Of a DNA stretch of 64,000 nt, positions 55,010-64,000 are shown one piece after another. The stretch lies in assembly GCF_900636765.1 (NCBI RefSeq), contig NZ_LR134313.1:310001-374000 (forward strand), given 5' to 3'. The position numbers were made by a program, and so were the translations under genes. The DNA is from Neisseria canis. GTDB taxonomy: Bacteria; Pseudomonadota; Gammaproteobacteria; Burkholderiales; Neisseriaceae. The first letter of the stretch is position 1, and every line of letters begins with the position of its first letter. Under the pieces are notes generated by a model. It was not told where the DNA came from and searched no databases. It saw only the letters and a program-made list of their open reading frames with translations.

Positions 55010-55825
55010 ATGACAATCGCACTTTATGCCGTGTTCGGCAACCCCGTCGCACACAGCAAATCGCCCGAAATCCACGGGCGTTTTGCCGCTCAGGAAGGCG
55101 CCGACATCGAATACCGGCGCATTTTAGCCGAGCCGGATGCGTTTGCCGAAGCCGCCGCAGCGTTTTTCGCACAAGGCGGCTGCGGCGCCAATGTTACCGT
55201 GCCGTTTAAAACCGATGCCTATCATTGGGTCAACGAACTTTCCGAACGTGCGGCGGCTGCCGGCGCCGTCAACACCCTGATCCCGCTGCCCGACGGCCGC
55301 ATCCGCGGCGACAATACCGACGGCATCGGTTTGGTTAAAGACATTATCGAAAACCACGTCATACCGCTGGCGGGCAAAAAAATCTTACTTCTAGGCGCAG
55401 GCGGTGCGGTACGCGGCGTTATCCGCCCGTTGCTGGAGCAGTCGCCCCAAAGCCTGACCATTGCCAACCGTACGTTCAGCAAAGCGCAGGCTTTGGCAGA
55501 TGAATTCGGCATCGAAGCAGCGGAATTGGGCCGGCTTCCGCCCAACTATTACGATATTATCATTAACGGCACATCCGGCAGCTTGAGCAGTCAAGTGCCC
55601 GACGTTCGACCCAACGTATTCGGCAAATGCATTTTGGCCTACGATATGGTGTATGGCAGCGAACCCACCGCTTTTCTTACCTTTGCTCAAAATGCCGGCG
55701 CGCAGCACATTGCCGACGGCCTCGGCATGCTGGTGGCGCAGGCCGCATTTTCTTATGAACTCTGGCGAGGCTTCGCCCCCGAAATCCGCCCCGTTATCGA
55801 ATGGATGAAACATGGGCGTGATTAA
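55010..55825 (+). CDS. aroE: Shikimate dehydrogenase
   Basis: Reduces 3-dehydroshikimate to shikimate with NADPH. 271 residues from ATG 55010; an ATG 14 codons upstream adds non-family residues. [10 protein letters not shown] (16-25) and NVTVPFK with catalytic K67; nucleotide-binding GAGGAVRG, then NRTFSKA with the NADP-specific Arg. The 3' end overlaps mtgA by 14 bp. Confidence 0.96.
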   Translation: MTIALYAVFGNPVAHSKSPEIHGRFAAQEGADIEYRRILAEPDAFAEAAAAFFAQGGCGANVTVPFKTDAYHWVNELSERAAAAGAVNTLIPLPDGRIRGDNTDGIGLVKDIIENHVIPLAGKKILLLGAGGAVRGVIRPLLEQSPQSLTIANRTFSKAQALADEFGIEAAELGRLPPNYYDIIINGTSGSLSSQVPDVRPNVFGKCILAYDMVYGSEPTAFLTFAQNAGAQHIADGLGMLVAQAAFSYELWRGFAPEIRPVIEWMKHGRD

Positions 55826-56498
55826 ATGGCTGATTGCCTTGCCTTTTATGGCTTTTATTCTCTTCAACGCCTATGTGTACGGCAATATTTTAACTTACCG
55901 CGCCGTAGCACCCGGCCAAACCGCTTTCATGAAAATGCGGATGAACGAATACCGCAGAAGCGGCAAAGAAGTGGCTTTAGATTACCGCTGGGTGCCTTAT
56001 CACCAAATTTCCACCAATCTGAAAAAAGCACTGATTGCCTCGGAAGACGCAAACTTCGCAGCGCACGAAGGCTTCGACTGGAGCGGCATCCGCCACGCCA
56101 TGAAGCGCAACCAGCAAAGCGGTAGAATCAGGGGCGGCGGCTCGACCATCAGCCAGCAGCTTTCGAAAAACCTGTTTCTCAATGATTGGCAAAGCTATAT
56201 CCGCAAAGGCGAAGAAGCGGCCATCACAGCGATGATGGAAGCCACAACGGATAAAGACCGCATTTTTGAAATTTATTTAAACGTAATCGAATGGGGCCAC
56301 GGCATCTTCGGTGCAGAGGCCGCATCGCAGCATTATTTCAGAAAAAATGCGGCCAATCTCAGCAAACAGCAAGCCGCCCTACTGACCGCCCGCGTTCCCG
56401 CGCCCTTGTTTTATGCCGACAACCCCAAAAGCAAACGCCTGCGCGGCAAAGCAAATATTGTGTTGCGGAGGATGGGCTCGGCAGAGTTGCCGGAGTGA
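55812..56498 (+). CDS. mtgA: Monofunctional peptidoglycan glycosyltransferase
   Basis: 228 residues. N-terminal membrane anchor ([20 protein letters not shown]) then the GT51 domain: [15 protein letters not shown] with catalytic Glu, [22 protein letters not shown]...[15 protein letters not shown]. Polymerises lipid II outside the inner membrane. Start inside aroE, so translation is coupled. Confidence 0.96.
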   Translation: MGVIKWLIALPFMAFILFNAYVYGNILTYRAVAPGQTAFMKMRMNEYRRSGKEVALDYRWVPYHQISTNLKKALIASEDANFAAHEGFDWSGIRHAMKRNQQSGRIRGGGSTISQQLSKNLFLNDWQSYIRKGEEAAITAMMEATTDKDRIFEIYLNVIEWGHGIFGAEAASQHYFRKNAANLSKQQAALLTARVPAPLFYADNPKSKRLRGKANIVLRRMGSAELPE

Positions 56499-56530
56499 TA
56501 CAGCGAATACCGCTCATAAAGCCGCCGCCA

Positions 56531-56558
56531 TATAGTATAGTATAGCCAATCCACTTAC
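56531..56558. repeat. Orphan repeat end (CREE/miniature-element type)
   Basis: TATAGTATAGTATAGCCAATCCACTTA has the same end sequence as the miniature elements, with a stuttered TATAG, but no partner end is visible. Confidence 0.4.
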
Positions 56559-56566
56559 AAACAAAA

Positions 56567-56595
56567 TGCCTGTCTGAAAAGCTTTCAGACAGGCA
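56567..56595. terminator. Inverted DUS pair after mtgA
   Basis: DUS 56567-56578, complement 56584-56595, short loop, followed by ATTCCTTATTTA. Convergent barrier for mtgA and the hypothetical gene. Confidence 0.75.
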
Positions 56596-56633
56596 TTCCT
56601 TATTTAAGGCTTTAAATCCCGTCATACCTACGG

Positions 56634-57785
56634 TTATGCCGAACCCGCCGGCAGTAACTTATGCAGATAAGGCTCCGCACCGTGACTGGTTTGGGCATAT
56701 AGGTTTTCGTCGGACAACAGGGCTTCTATCATCTGCTCGTCGCTCGCATACCGGCCGCGCAACAGCTGCATTTGCTCCGAGGTAAACAGAGGGCACAGCT
56801 TGTATCGGTATGCAAAGGCATCCTGGTCGAAAATAAATTGCCGGGCAACCGCCACAAAAAGATTATGGATTTCACGGATGCGCTCCAGCCCGGATAATCC
56901 GCGTAACGGCGCAAAAGCTTCAGGCAGTTTGCTGCTGTCGGCAAGCATGATTTCATGCATATCTTCACGCGCATCGCGCAGCCATGCGAATGCCTCCCGG
57001 CTGATATTAAAATGTGTTTTCAGCAAAGGCACGCGGTTGCCTGCCAGTTTGGGATAGCTGCCCTGAGCAACCCATGTGTCGTATATCGTGCGGATATCGG
57101 CCAATTGCGCGGCAATGTCAACGGGCTTGAATGCGTCCAAATCAAACTGCGGCAGGCTCAACGGGAATGCAACATCCATTTTTTGCTGCTGGTCTTTGTC
57201 TGCTTTAATGAATTGAACCACGTTTTCACCTTCGTCTTCCGGGCAAAAAACATATAAACGTGTGGCACACTCTTCACGCTCAAGCAACGCGTTCACCCAA
57301 TAAGCCAGCTCTTCTGCAATGGCTTTGTAAGCGTGCTTGCTGTTGGCAGAAAAAATATTGACTGTATAAACTTGATTGCCTGTCTGAATCATTATGGGAG
57401 TGGTTGCAACTTCGCCGCCCCACTCCGGTAACGGGTTTAATTGAATGCTTTCTTTGCTGCCTGCCTTATCTTCCAGCCAACCGACCTGCCAATCAGGAGC
57501 GGCAAAAGCCAGCATTTCTGCGAAAACGCTGCCGCAATTGTTACCTTCGTACACATCTTCGGTTAACCAAAAATATTGGTAATTAGGCGAACAGGTTAGC
57601 TGATCGAGTATGGCTTCCGCTTGTTGCGCATCATCCCCAGCAAGCAGACTCTTCTCCTCCTGCTTGCCCAGCAAGCCGGTTTCAACAAGCATCCGGCTCA
57701 CTTGCTCATAGCTTATTCCATTATTTTTTAGGTATGTTTCGTAGTCTGACCAACTGTTAAAGTTGTAAGTTACAGCATTTTCCAT
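56634..57785 (-). CDS. Hypothetical protein, 383 aa
   Basis: I do not recognise the family. Soluble, mildly acidic, no signal peptide or membrane helix. It is Trp/Tyr/Phe rich in places (YQYFWLTEDVYEG, PDWQVGWLEDKAG, EPYLHKLLPA), with a helical C-terminal half (REAFAWLRDAREDMHEIML, ERIREIHNLFVAVARQFIFD). No nucleotide-binding or metal motif is visible. An exact DUS lies within it at 57377-57388. Composition is like the neighbours. Stands alone between DUS pairs. Confidence 0.75.
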   Translation of the reverse strand: MENAVTYNFNSWSDYETYLKNNGISYEQVSRMLVETGLLGKQEEKSLLAGDDAQQAEAILDQLTCSPNYQYFWLTEDVYEGNNCGSVFAEMLAFAAPDWQVGWLEDKAGSKESIQLNPLPEWGGEVATTPIMIQTGNQVYTVNIFSANSKHAYKAIAEELAYWVNALLEREECATRLYVFCPEDEGENVVQFIKADKDQQQKMDVAFPLSLPQFDLDAFKPVDIAAQLADIRTIYDTWVAQGSYPKLAGNRVPLLKTHFNISREAFAWLRDAREDMHEIMLADSSKLPEAFAPLRGLSGLERIREIHNLFVAVARQFIFDQDAFAYRYKLCPLFTSEQMQLLRGRYASDEQMIEALLSDENLYAQTSHGAEPYLHKLLPAGSA

Positions 57786-57898
57786 ATGAATTATCCCGTT
57801 ATTTTATTTATATATGAAGGTTAAAACCCAAACATTCACAACCGTCAGAAAAGTAATACGGCTTTAAAATGCTTGGCTTGTGAAACTTAAATTTTTAA

Positions 57899-57948
57899 TG
57901 CCTGTCTGAAAACAAGCCAAACATGCAAGCAAGCTTTTCAGACAGGCA
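57899..57948. repeat. Inverted DUS pair
   Basis: DUS 57899-57910, complement 57937-57948; 26 nt apart but extended by AAAGCTTG-like pairing (GAAAACAAGC / GCTTTTC). Confidence 0.6.
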
Positions 57949-57994
57949 TTAAATGAAATGTTCTTTACTGAAGCTAAAGCAGCGGCATCCATCA

Positions 57995-58321
57995 TCAGGC
58001 AACGGGGTCTTCCACCTGTCTGAACAAAAAAGGCGCCGACCATGTTAACAAGCCGCCGGCTGCGGAAGCTGCCAAAACATATATAAACGGCATAGCGGGC
58101 ATGGACAAAGACAAAGCAGTACCAAACAAAGCCAAGCCGATAATCGCGCGAATTTGTGCGGAAGAAATCAATAAGGAAGACAGAAATGCAGCCAAAATAC
58201 AGTTTGCAGCCAGCATATGGTTTAAATATTGGGTGCCGACAAACAGCAACAAAACCGGTGCAAGCATAATGCTGGTGGTTGTCAGAAATAAAGCGATGTT
58301 ACGGAGATTATGCTTGGACAT
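57995..58321 (-). CDS. Small membrane protein (108 aa)
   Basis: From the ATG at 58321 (AGGGAAAACCAAA upstream): MSKHNLRNIALFLTTTSIML, then four hydrophobic segments (LFLTTTSIMLAPVLLLFVG, HMLAANCILAAFLSSLLIS, IIGLALFGTALSLSM, FIYVLAASAAGGLLTW). In-frame ATGs lie further upstream at 58387 and 58363, but those residues are polar and lack a ribosome site. No family recognised; four-helix topology. Unknown role. Confidence 0.65.
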   Translation of the reverse strand: MSKHNLRNIALFLTTTSIMLAPVLLLFVGTQYLNHMLAANCILAAFLSSLLISSAQIRAIIGLALFGTALSLSMPAMPFIYVLAASAAGGLLTWSAPFLFRQVEDPVA

Positions 58322-58655
58322 TTGGTTTTCCCTATCTATATCTATTTGAAAAATTTGATGCATTGTATTTCCTAAACTCTTTATCAAGCGGCAGCAAAAC
58401 TTATTTTTACGAATTCATACACAAACTGCATGTGTGAAAAGATTAAAAAACAGCCGATTAAGCGTAAAACCGTCGCTAAAAAATCAAATAATTCATTGTT
58501 TTTTTTAAATTAAAAATTTAAACATCTTTCTCTAAAAAAGCCTCAACCATCAGTTAAACCCATTGTCGTATCCATGCAACTGAACGGTTGTATTTTTTGA
58601 CTAGCGTACATGTTTTTTTAATTTACCGCAACAAATGTTTCATATCAGGATGCAT
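58322..58655. other. AT-rich non-coding stretch
   Basis: Long A/T runs and no gene. It presumably holds the promoter of the small membrane protein. I see no further structure. Confidence 0.6.
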
Positions 58656-58701
58656 AAAACCGCACCTTTCAAGCTTGAAAACTTGTGCAGGAAAGGTGCG
58701 G
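58656..58701 (-). terminator. Intrinsic terminator of the RTX gene
   Basis: On the minus strand CCGCACCTTTC pairs with GAAAGGTGCGG (58691-58701 with 58660-58670), followed by TTTT. A second small palindrome, ATATTCGGCAACCGAATAT (58710-58728), lies between it and the stop. Confidence 0.8.
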
Positions 58702-58738
58702 CCGGTTTCATATTCGGCAACCGAATATGCCTCTGCTA

Positions 58739-60433
58739 CTAAATGATGGAAAAGCTTTCATGGGTGAGCTGGTCAAGGCCGATGCCGCTTAACGTTGCAA
58801 ACTGAACGGCATCTGCGCCTCCCGCGCCGTCCGCATCGTAATACAGCGCACCGTCATTTTGATCAAACAAGAGTTTTTGCTCCGCATTTGTTGCCACGCT
58901 GCCGAAGGCAAATTCAGATGCATCAACCTGCTGGCCGAGCGCACGGAATACCTGACCGCTCAACTGGATGTTATCCAAGCCTTGAGTGAAATCGGTAATA
59001 ATGTCGACCGTACCGTCCAGCATATCGGCAAACTGGAACGTATCCCTGCCTGCTCCGCCGGACAACACATCCTCTCCGAGGCCGCCGTTAAGCGTATCGT
59101 CTCCGGCTTCTCCCAAGATGACGTCGTTGCCGAGACTGCCTAGCAAACGGTCATTGCCGTTGCCGCCGTAAAGCCGGTCGTTCCCCTCCGAGCCGTCCAA
59201 ATCGTCGATACCGTCATTGCCGAACAGCCTGTCGTTGCCCTCACCGCCAACCAAATAATCATCACCCGTGCCTGCAAGAATATAATCATTGCCTGCTTCA
59301 CCGGTCATGATATCGTCGCCATCTGCACCGACAATCCTGTCATCACCATTTCCACCGTACAGATAATCGACACCTGCTCCACCATTAATGGAATCATTAC
59401 CTTCTCCTCCGACGATGAAATCTTCACCATCGCCGCCGTGTAAACGGTCGTCGCCCTCATCGCCGAAGAGTTCATCATCGCCGTTACCGCCGCTGATGAT
59501 GTCTGCACCGCTGCCGCCGTAGAGTTTGTCGTTATCATCGCCGCCGGATACATAATCGTCGCCGTCGCCGCCGAATACCACATCCTCGCCGGCATCGCCG
59601 TAAACATAATCATCCCCGGCTTGGCCTTCAAGCAAGTCGTTGCCTTCTCCGCCATACAGTCGGTCGTTATCATCTCCGCCATATGCCATATCGTCGCCCG
59701 CACCACCCTGCAAAATATCTTCTCCGCCGTGGCCGTAGAGCGTATCGTTGCCGTTACCACCTTCCATACGGTCATTGCCGTCGCCGCCGTGTAAACGGTC
59801 GTCGCCCTCATCGCCGAAGAGCTCATCGTCGCCGTTGCCGCCGCTGATGATGTCTGCACCGCTGCCGCCGTAGAGTTTGTCGTTATCATCGCCGCCGGAT
59901 ACATAATCGTCGCCGTCGCCGCCGAATACCACATCCTCGCCGGCATCGCCGTAAACATAATCATCCCCGGCTTGGCCTTCAAGCAAGTCGCTGCCTTCTC
60001 CGCCATACAGACGGTCGTTACCTTCTCCGCCCTCAAGCCGGTCATTGCCTTCTTGACCTAACAAGCTGTCGTTGCCTTCGTCTCCATAAATTCTGTCATT
60101 ACCGGCTTGGCCGTGCAGAATGTCATCACCGGCGCCTCCATGAATCCTGTCGTTTCCATTACCGCCTTCGGCTTTATCGTTGTCGGCACCGCCGTCGATA
60201 AAATCTGCACCGTCACCGCCGTAAAGCTCGTCCTCTCCGTTACCGCCCCACATACTGTTGTCGTGGGCGCTGCCGTAAATCTTGTCGTTTCCGTCTTCCC
60301 CATGCAGATGGTCTATATCGCTGTATCCGTGGATGACATCGTCTCCTCCTCTTCCGAATATATTGTGCGTGCCTGCAAGAACATCATTGCCAGCCGTTCC
60401 GTAAGTGTAGGCATTATTTGTTGTGTTACTCAT
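58739..60433 (-). CDS. RTX calcium-binding protein, type I secretion substrate
   Basis: 564 residues, almost all GGxGxDxux nonapeptides (residues about 25-460), which wrap Ca(2+) in a parallel beta-roll after export. The C-terminus ([37 protein letters not shown]) is the peptidase M10/serralysin-type secretion region. No catalytic, lipase or pore domain is present, and the N-terminus [17 protein letters not shown] goes straight into repeats. AGGAG lies 9 nt before the ATG. No HlyB/HlyD/TolC genes in the window, so export depends on a system elsewhere. Possibly an adhesin or S-layer/biofilm-like protein (inference). Confidence 0.9.
   Translation of the reverse strand: MSNTTNNAYTYGTAGNDVLAGTHNIFGRGGDDVIHGYSDIDHLHGEDGNDKIYGSAHDNSMWGGNGEDELYGGDGADFIDGGADNDKAEGGNGNDRIHGGAGDDILHGQAGNDRIYGDEGNDSLLGQEGNDRLEGGEGNDRLYGGEGSDLLEGQAGDDYVYGDAGEDVVFGGDGDDYVSGGDDNDKLYGGSGADIISGGNGDDELFGDEGDDRLHGGDGNDRMEGGNGNDTLYGHGGEDILQGGAGDDMAYGGDDNDRLYGGEGNDLLEGQAGDDYVYGDAGEDVVFGGDGDDYVSGGDDNDKLYGGSGADIISGGNGDDELFGDEGDDRLHGGDGEDFIVGGEGNDSINGGAGVDYLYGGNGDDRIVGADGDDIMTGEAGNDYILAGTGDDYLVGGEGNDRLFGNDGIDDLDGSEGNDRLYGGNGNDRLLGSLGNDVILGEAGDDTLNGGLGEDVLSGGAGRDTFQFADMLDGTVDIITDFTQGLDNIQLSGQVFRALGQQVDASEFAFGSVATNAEQKLLFDQNDGALYYDADGAGGADAVQFATLSGIGLDQLTHESFSII
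59431..59669. repeat. RTX segmental duplication, copy 1
   Basis: About 239 bp nearly identical to 59782-60020, offset exactly 351 bp, i.e. 13 nonapeptide units of 27 bp. A recent in-frame expansion. Confidence 0.9.
59782..60020. repeat. RTX segmental duplication, copy 2
   Basis: Partner of 59431-59669. Both encode the same 70-residue block beginning [20 protein letters not shown]. Differences are few and mostly synonymous. Confidence 0.9.
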
Positions 60434-60802
60434 GATACTTGCTCCTGTGTGAATATATAAAATAGAAAATCATCATGAAAGTAGAAAATAATAATGATTA
60501 TATTTTCTATTTATTATTTTATCATTTGAAACAAGTATAAGAAATTGAATATATAAAATGAAAATATATTTTTTATAGATATTTAAAAAGTAAAATATTT
60601 TAAATTTATGACATTTAAATTTAAAATCAATTTTCAAAAACATCAAATACCGCTATCAAAAACGCCAATGCCTGTCTGAAAGCCGTTTTCAGACAGGCAT
60701 TGGCCTTGAGCCGCTTTATTTGAAAGCCCGTTAAGCAATCTTCAGCCGATAGAAAAGCAGACGATGCCGCCCGCTTGTGAAATCACTCTTAAAGATGCTT
60801 GA
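60434..60802. other. AT-rich gap upstream of the RTX gene
   Basis: Very AT-rich (60480-60650), with no gene; probably the RTX promoter. At its dapB end lies the inverted DUS pair 60669-60699. Confidence 0.6.
60669..60699. terminator. Inverted DUS pair
   Basis: DUS 60669-60680, complement 60688-60699, 7-nt loop, about 100 bp past the dapB stop (minus). Confidence 0.65.
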
Positions 60803-61633
<831 letters not shown>

Positions 61634-62074
61634 TTAGTTATCGGGCGTCCAAAGCGGTTCGGGGGCGGGCCGGGTTTGCTGCTGCGCTGCGGGCTGCTGA
61701 ACCGCTTGTTCGCCGTAACGCTCTTTGAGCTGCCCCACGGCATATTCAATGGCGTCGCCCTCGGCTTTAACCAATTGGTCGTTTTGGAAAGTCAGCTTGA
61801 GATTGCGCTGCTCCTGCACGATGCCGTTGCGGCTGATTTCATAGGTGTAATCCCATTGGTCGCCACGGAAAGCCGGACGGAGCAGCGGCGTGCCCAACAA
61901 AGCCTGTACTTGCTGGCGGCTCATGCCCGGTTGGAGTGAAACTACTGCGCGGGGGTCAAGCTCGTTGCCTTGGATGACTTTGAGTTTGTAAGACGGAATA
62001 TTGGAGATGCGCTCGGCGCTGCAACCGGCCAAACCGGCTGCCAGCATCAGGGCAAGTATGAGGGGTTTGTTCAC
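61634..62074 (-). CDS. bamE: Outer-membrane assembly lipoprotein BamE (SmpA/OmlA)
   Basis: 146 residues. Lipobox LAGC with Cys18. The fold region VIQGNELDPRAVVSLQPGMS then RQQVQALLGTPLLRPAFRGD matches BamE, a small part of the BAM complex that inserts outer-membrane proteins. C-terminal Gln/Ala/Pro tail is longer than in E. coli (113 aa). Divergent from fur, as in many betaproteobacteria. Confidence 0.95.
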   Translation of the reverse strand: MNKPLILALMLAAGLAGCSAERISNIPSYKLKVIQGNELDPRAVVSLQPGMSRQQVQALLGTPLLRPAFRGDQWDYTYEISRNGIVQEQRNLKLTFQNDQLVKAEGDAIEYAVGQLKERYGEQAVQQPAAQQQTRPAPEPLWTPDN

Positions 62075-62229
62075 GCTTTTACCTTTCCGATTGATATCGA
62101 GTATGTGACGGGCTTTGTTGCGTAAAGGCTTATCATTAAAAACCTTTAGCTATCCGATAGTGGGCAAAATGCTTAAAAATGCGTATTATAACGGCATTTA
62201 CACAACTTCGGTACGGATGGAAAGATACT

Positions 62230-62658
62230 ATGGAAAGCAATATTGCACAATTAAAAGACAGCGGTCTGAAGGTTACCGGCCCGCGCCTGAAGATTTTGGA
62301 TTTGTTTGAAACGCACGCCGAAGAGCATTTGAGCGCAGAAGATGTGTACCGCATCCTGCTCGACGAGGGCATTGAAATCGGCGTGGCCACCATCTACCGA
62401 GTGCTGACCCAATTCGAGCAGGCCGGCATCCTTTTGCGCCACCACTTTGAAACGGGCAAAGCGGTGTATGAATTAAATGTGGGCGGCCACCATGACCATA
62501 TCGTATGTGTAAAATGCGGTAAAGTTACAGAATTCCACAACGAAGAAATCGAAAAACTGCAAGACAAAATCGCTGATGAAAACGGCTTCCGCATCGTTGA
62601 CCATGCTTTATATATGTATGGCGTGTGCGGCGATTGCCAGAAAAAAGAAAAGCGTTGA
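62230..62658 (+). CDS. fur: Ferric uptake regulator
   Basis: 142 residues from ATG 62230 (GGAAAG 7 nt upstream); an ATG 17 codons earlier is in a poor context. [13 protein letters not shown] (15-27) and [18 protein letters not shown]-binding helices, HHDHIVC metal site, and Zn-binding CVKC (93-96) and CGDC (133-136). Iron-dependent repressor, expected to act on the Fur box at 49022 in this window. Confidence 0.97.
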   Translation: MESNIAQLKDSGLKVTGPRLKILDLFETHAEEHLSAEDVYRILLDEGIEIGVATIYRVLTQFEQAGILLRHHFETGKAVYELNVGGHHDHIVCVKCGKVTEFHNEEIEKLQDKIADENGFRIVDHALYMYGVCGDCQKKEKR

Positions 62659-62679
62659 TTTCCTCTTCCGGCTGAACTT

Positions 62680-62715
62680 TTCAGACAGGCATAGTTAACA
62701 GCATGCCTGTCTGAA
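62680..62715. terminator. Inverted DUS pair after fur
   Basis: Complement 62680-62691, DUS 62704-62715, 12-nt loop; 21 bp past the fur stop. Confidence 0.65.
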
Positions 62716-62776
62716 TGCATTTGTGCCCCAAGCCGGCGATGCCCTGCCCTCATACTGCCCGTTTATACTGACTTCA

Positions 62777-63526
62777 ATGGACATACCGTTTCTTCCCCCC
62801 GGCAACTACCGTTTTCCCGACCCCCGCCCCGCATTGGCGGAAAACGAAGGTTTGGTGTGCGTGAGCACGGATTTGGCCGTGCCGCGGCTCTTGGCCGCTT
62901 ATCCGTTGGGCATTTTTCCCTGGTTTGAAGAAAACGGTGTGTTTTTCTGGTTTTCCACCGCACCGCGCACGGTGCTGCTGCCCGACAAAATCCACATCGG
63001 CCGCTCGCTGGCCAAAACCCTGCGCAACAAGCCCTATGTGGTTACGGTAAACCGCAATTTTCCTGCCGTGATTGCCGCCTGCGCCCAAATTGCGCGCCCG
63101 GGGCAGGAAAGCTCTTGGATAGGCCCGGCTTTCAGACAGGCATATGGCGAGCTGCACGAAGCCGGCCACGCCCACTCGTTTGAATGTTGGTATCCCGACG
63201 GCGAAGGAAATTTAAACCTCGCCGGCGGGTTTTACGGCGTGCAAATCGGCCGCGCATTTTTCGGAGAGTCCATGTTTGCCGCGCAGCCCGATGCTTCAAA
63301 AATCGCTTTTGCCTGCGCTGTGCCCTATTTGGCGGAATGCGGTATCGAGTTAATCGACTGCCAGCAGGACACACATCATCTGGCGCGGTTCGGTTCGCAG
63401 CAAATGGCCTTCAATGATTTTCAGGCCACGGCTCTGCGGCTGAGCCCGAGCGGTTTGCAGCAACCGATTACCCGGAGCATATTGCGGGAATCCTGCAACG
63501 GTTTAACTGTACGGCATATCGGATAA
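62777..63526 (+). CDS. aat: Leucyl/phenylalanyl-tRNA--protein transferase
   Basis: Adds Leu or Phe to N-terminal Arg/Lys of proteins, marking them for ClpAP. 249 residues from ATG 62777 (MDIPFLPPGNYRFPDP); an ATG 18 codons upstream is non-family. GLVCVSTDLAVPRLLAAYPL, GIFPWFEE, and SSWIGPAFRQAY with FGESMF follow. An internal exact DUS at 63131-63142 is read as FRQAY. Confidence 0.95.
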   Translation: MDIPFLPPGNYRFPDPRPALAENEGLVCVSTDLAVPRLLAAYPLGIFPWFEENGVFFWFSTAPRTVLLPDKIHIGRSLAKTLRNKPYVVTVNRNFPAVIAACAQIARPGQESSWIGPAFRQAYGELHEAGHAHSFECWYPDGEGNLNLAGGFYGVQIGRAFFGESMFAAQPDASKIAFACAVPYLAECGIELIDCQQDTHHLARFGSQQMAFNDFQATALRLSPSGLQQPITRSILRESCNGLTVRHIG

Positions 63527-63697
63527 ACTTGTTTTTCATCATGGTTTCAATTTCATCATAATCAGGTTTAGCCGGAATATTTCCTATAAAATTGCCGTAA
63601 TTTAAACGGCACGGTGCAAACCCGAACTGAATAAAGATGCTTTTTTGAAGTTGATTTATTATAAAACTCGCCCCACTCAACTCATAAAGCATGAACA

Positions 63698-63726
63698 TGC
63701 CTGTCTGAAAAAGTTTCAGACAGGCA
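63698..63726. terminator. Inverted DUS pair between aat and dapD
   Basis: DUS 63698-63709, complement 63715-63726, 5-nt loop. Between two plus-strand genes; terminator of aat. Confidence 0.7.
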
Positions 63727-63785
63727 TTCACTTGCGCTTTGCGGTACAATCCAACTTTAATTCTCAACTAACCTTGGAAAAAACC

Positions 63786-64000
63786 ATGTCATTACAAAAC
63801 ATCATCGAAACCGCTTTTGAAAACCGCGCCGACATCACGCCCGCCAGCGTTACGCCCGAAGTGAAAGAAGCCGTAGAAGAAACCCTGCGCCAGCTTGATT
63901 CCGGCGCTTTGCGCGTGGCCGAGCGTTTGGGTGTCGGCCAATGGAAAGTCAACGAATGGGCGAAAAAAGCCGTGTTGCTTTCTTTCCGCATTGCCGACAA
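63786..64000 (+). CDS. dapD: 2,3,4,5-tetrahydropyridine-2,6-dicarboxylate N-succinyltransferase, 5' part
   Basis: 71 codons are visible before the window ends with no stop. [40 protein letters not shown] and [20 protein letters not shown] match the N-terminal helical domain of DapD, which succinylates the product of DapB. The hexapeptide-repeat domain lies beyond the window. Weak AAGG (CCTTGGAAAAAACC) upstream of the ATG. Confidence 0.93.
   Translation, partial: MSLQNIIETAFENRADITPASVTPEVKEAVEETLRQLDSGALRVAERLGVGQWKVNEWAKKAVLLSFRIAD

Noticed and set aside
59300..60300. Regularly spaced repeats resembling a CRISPR array
   Set aside because: The period is 27 bp with no unique spacers, in frame with RTX nonapeptides.
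59305..60303. Antisense and out-of-frame Thr/Met/Ala-rich open frames across the RTX gene
   Set aside because: Produced by the 27-bp repeat periodicity read in the wrong frame; low-complexity products with no family.

Overview
This 64 kb window is chromosomal DNA of a Neisseria species. The main evidence is about 70 exact copies (my manual count, roughly one per 0.9 kb) of the 12-mer TGCCTGTCTGAA or its complement. This is the DNA uptake sequence (DUS) dialect known as TG-wadDUS, first described in Neisseria wadsworthii. Most copies form inverted pairs between genes and probably act as terminators. Correia-type repeats (CREE), a secreted ATP-dependent DNA ligase, an OxyR-type prx/disulfide reductase pair and an Entner-Doudoroff gene cluster also fit Neisseria. 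The window is mostly core genome. I see no phage genes, transposase, CRISPR array, tRNA or rRNA.

Layout. 1-2013: end of a DUF2868 gene and its DUF3482 GTPase partner. 2219-2537: two tandem sibling sRNAs resembling the neisserial metabolic-switch RNAs, followed by lrp and, divergently, dadA (D-amino acid dehydrogenase). 4851-6377: HerA-like ATPase. 6520-15571: glucose catabolism, with a DUF3360 membrane protein, hexR, glk, pgl and zwf on the minus strand diverging from edd and eda, so that glucose is converted to pyruvate and glyceraldehyde-3-phosphate. 15759-20936: mutM, a PlsC-like acyltransferase, the peroxiredoxin-glutaredoxin hybrid, a disulfide oxidoreductase and a glyoxalase II-like hydrolase. 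21021-26864: ligE, rmuC, dusB-fis and purH. 27063-31652: tag and small accessory genes, including a lipoprotein, a VOC protein, a DUF1801 protein, an Asp/Glu racemase, gcvH, a DJ-1/PfpI protein and a second VOC protein. 32073-34144: gcvT behind a tandem glycine riboswitch, with a divergent Lrp/AsnC regulator. 34212-37543: pntA, a small ABM-domain gene and pntB. 37946-44555: TerC/CBS membrane protein, system II cytochrome c maturation (resB, resC), cytochrome c4 and engB. 44745-48826: AEC transporter, selO and tldD. 49021-49227: a Fur-box-controlled sRNA very likely equivalent to NrrF. 49462-56498: exported metallo-hydrolase, LprI-like lipoprotein, gltS, glnA, aroE and mtgA. 56634-60433: two uncharacterised proteins and an all-repeat RTX protein. 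60803-64000: dapB, bamE, fur, aat and the start of dapD.

Regulatory RNA is the richest theme. The window holds the sibling sRNAs beside lrp, a glycine riboswitch on gcvT, and a Fur-repressed sRNA in the same 64 kb as fur itself. Amino-acid and nitrogen genes (dadA, gcvT, gcvH, racemase, gltS, glnA) recur around these regulators.

A second theme is small repeats shaping gene ends. CREE and a related palindromic miniature element overlap the 3' ends of dadA, tag and engB and supply their stop codons. A DUS supplies the stop codon of the DUF2868 gene. No complete novel multi-gene defence or biosynthetic system is evident. The least explained items are the RTX protein with its 351-bp-spaced internal duplication, the 383-residue unknown protein, and the chimeric 5' end of the first VOC gene.
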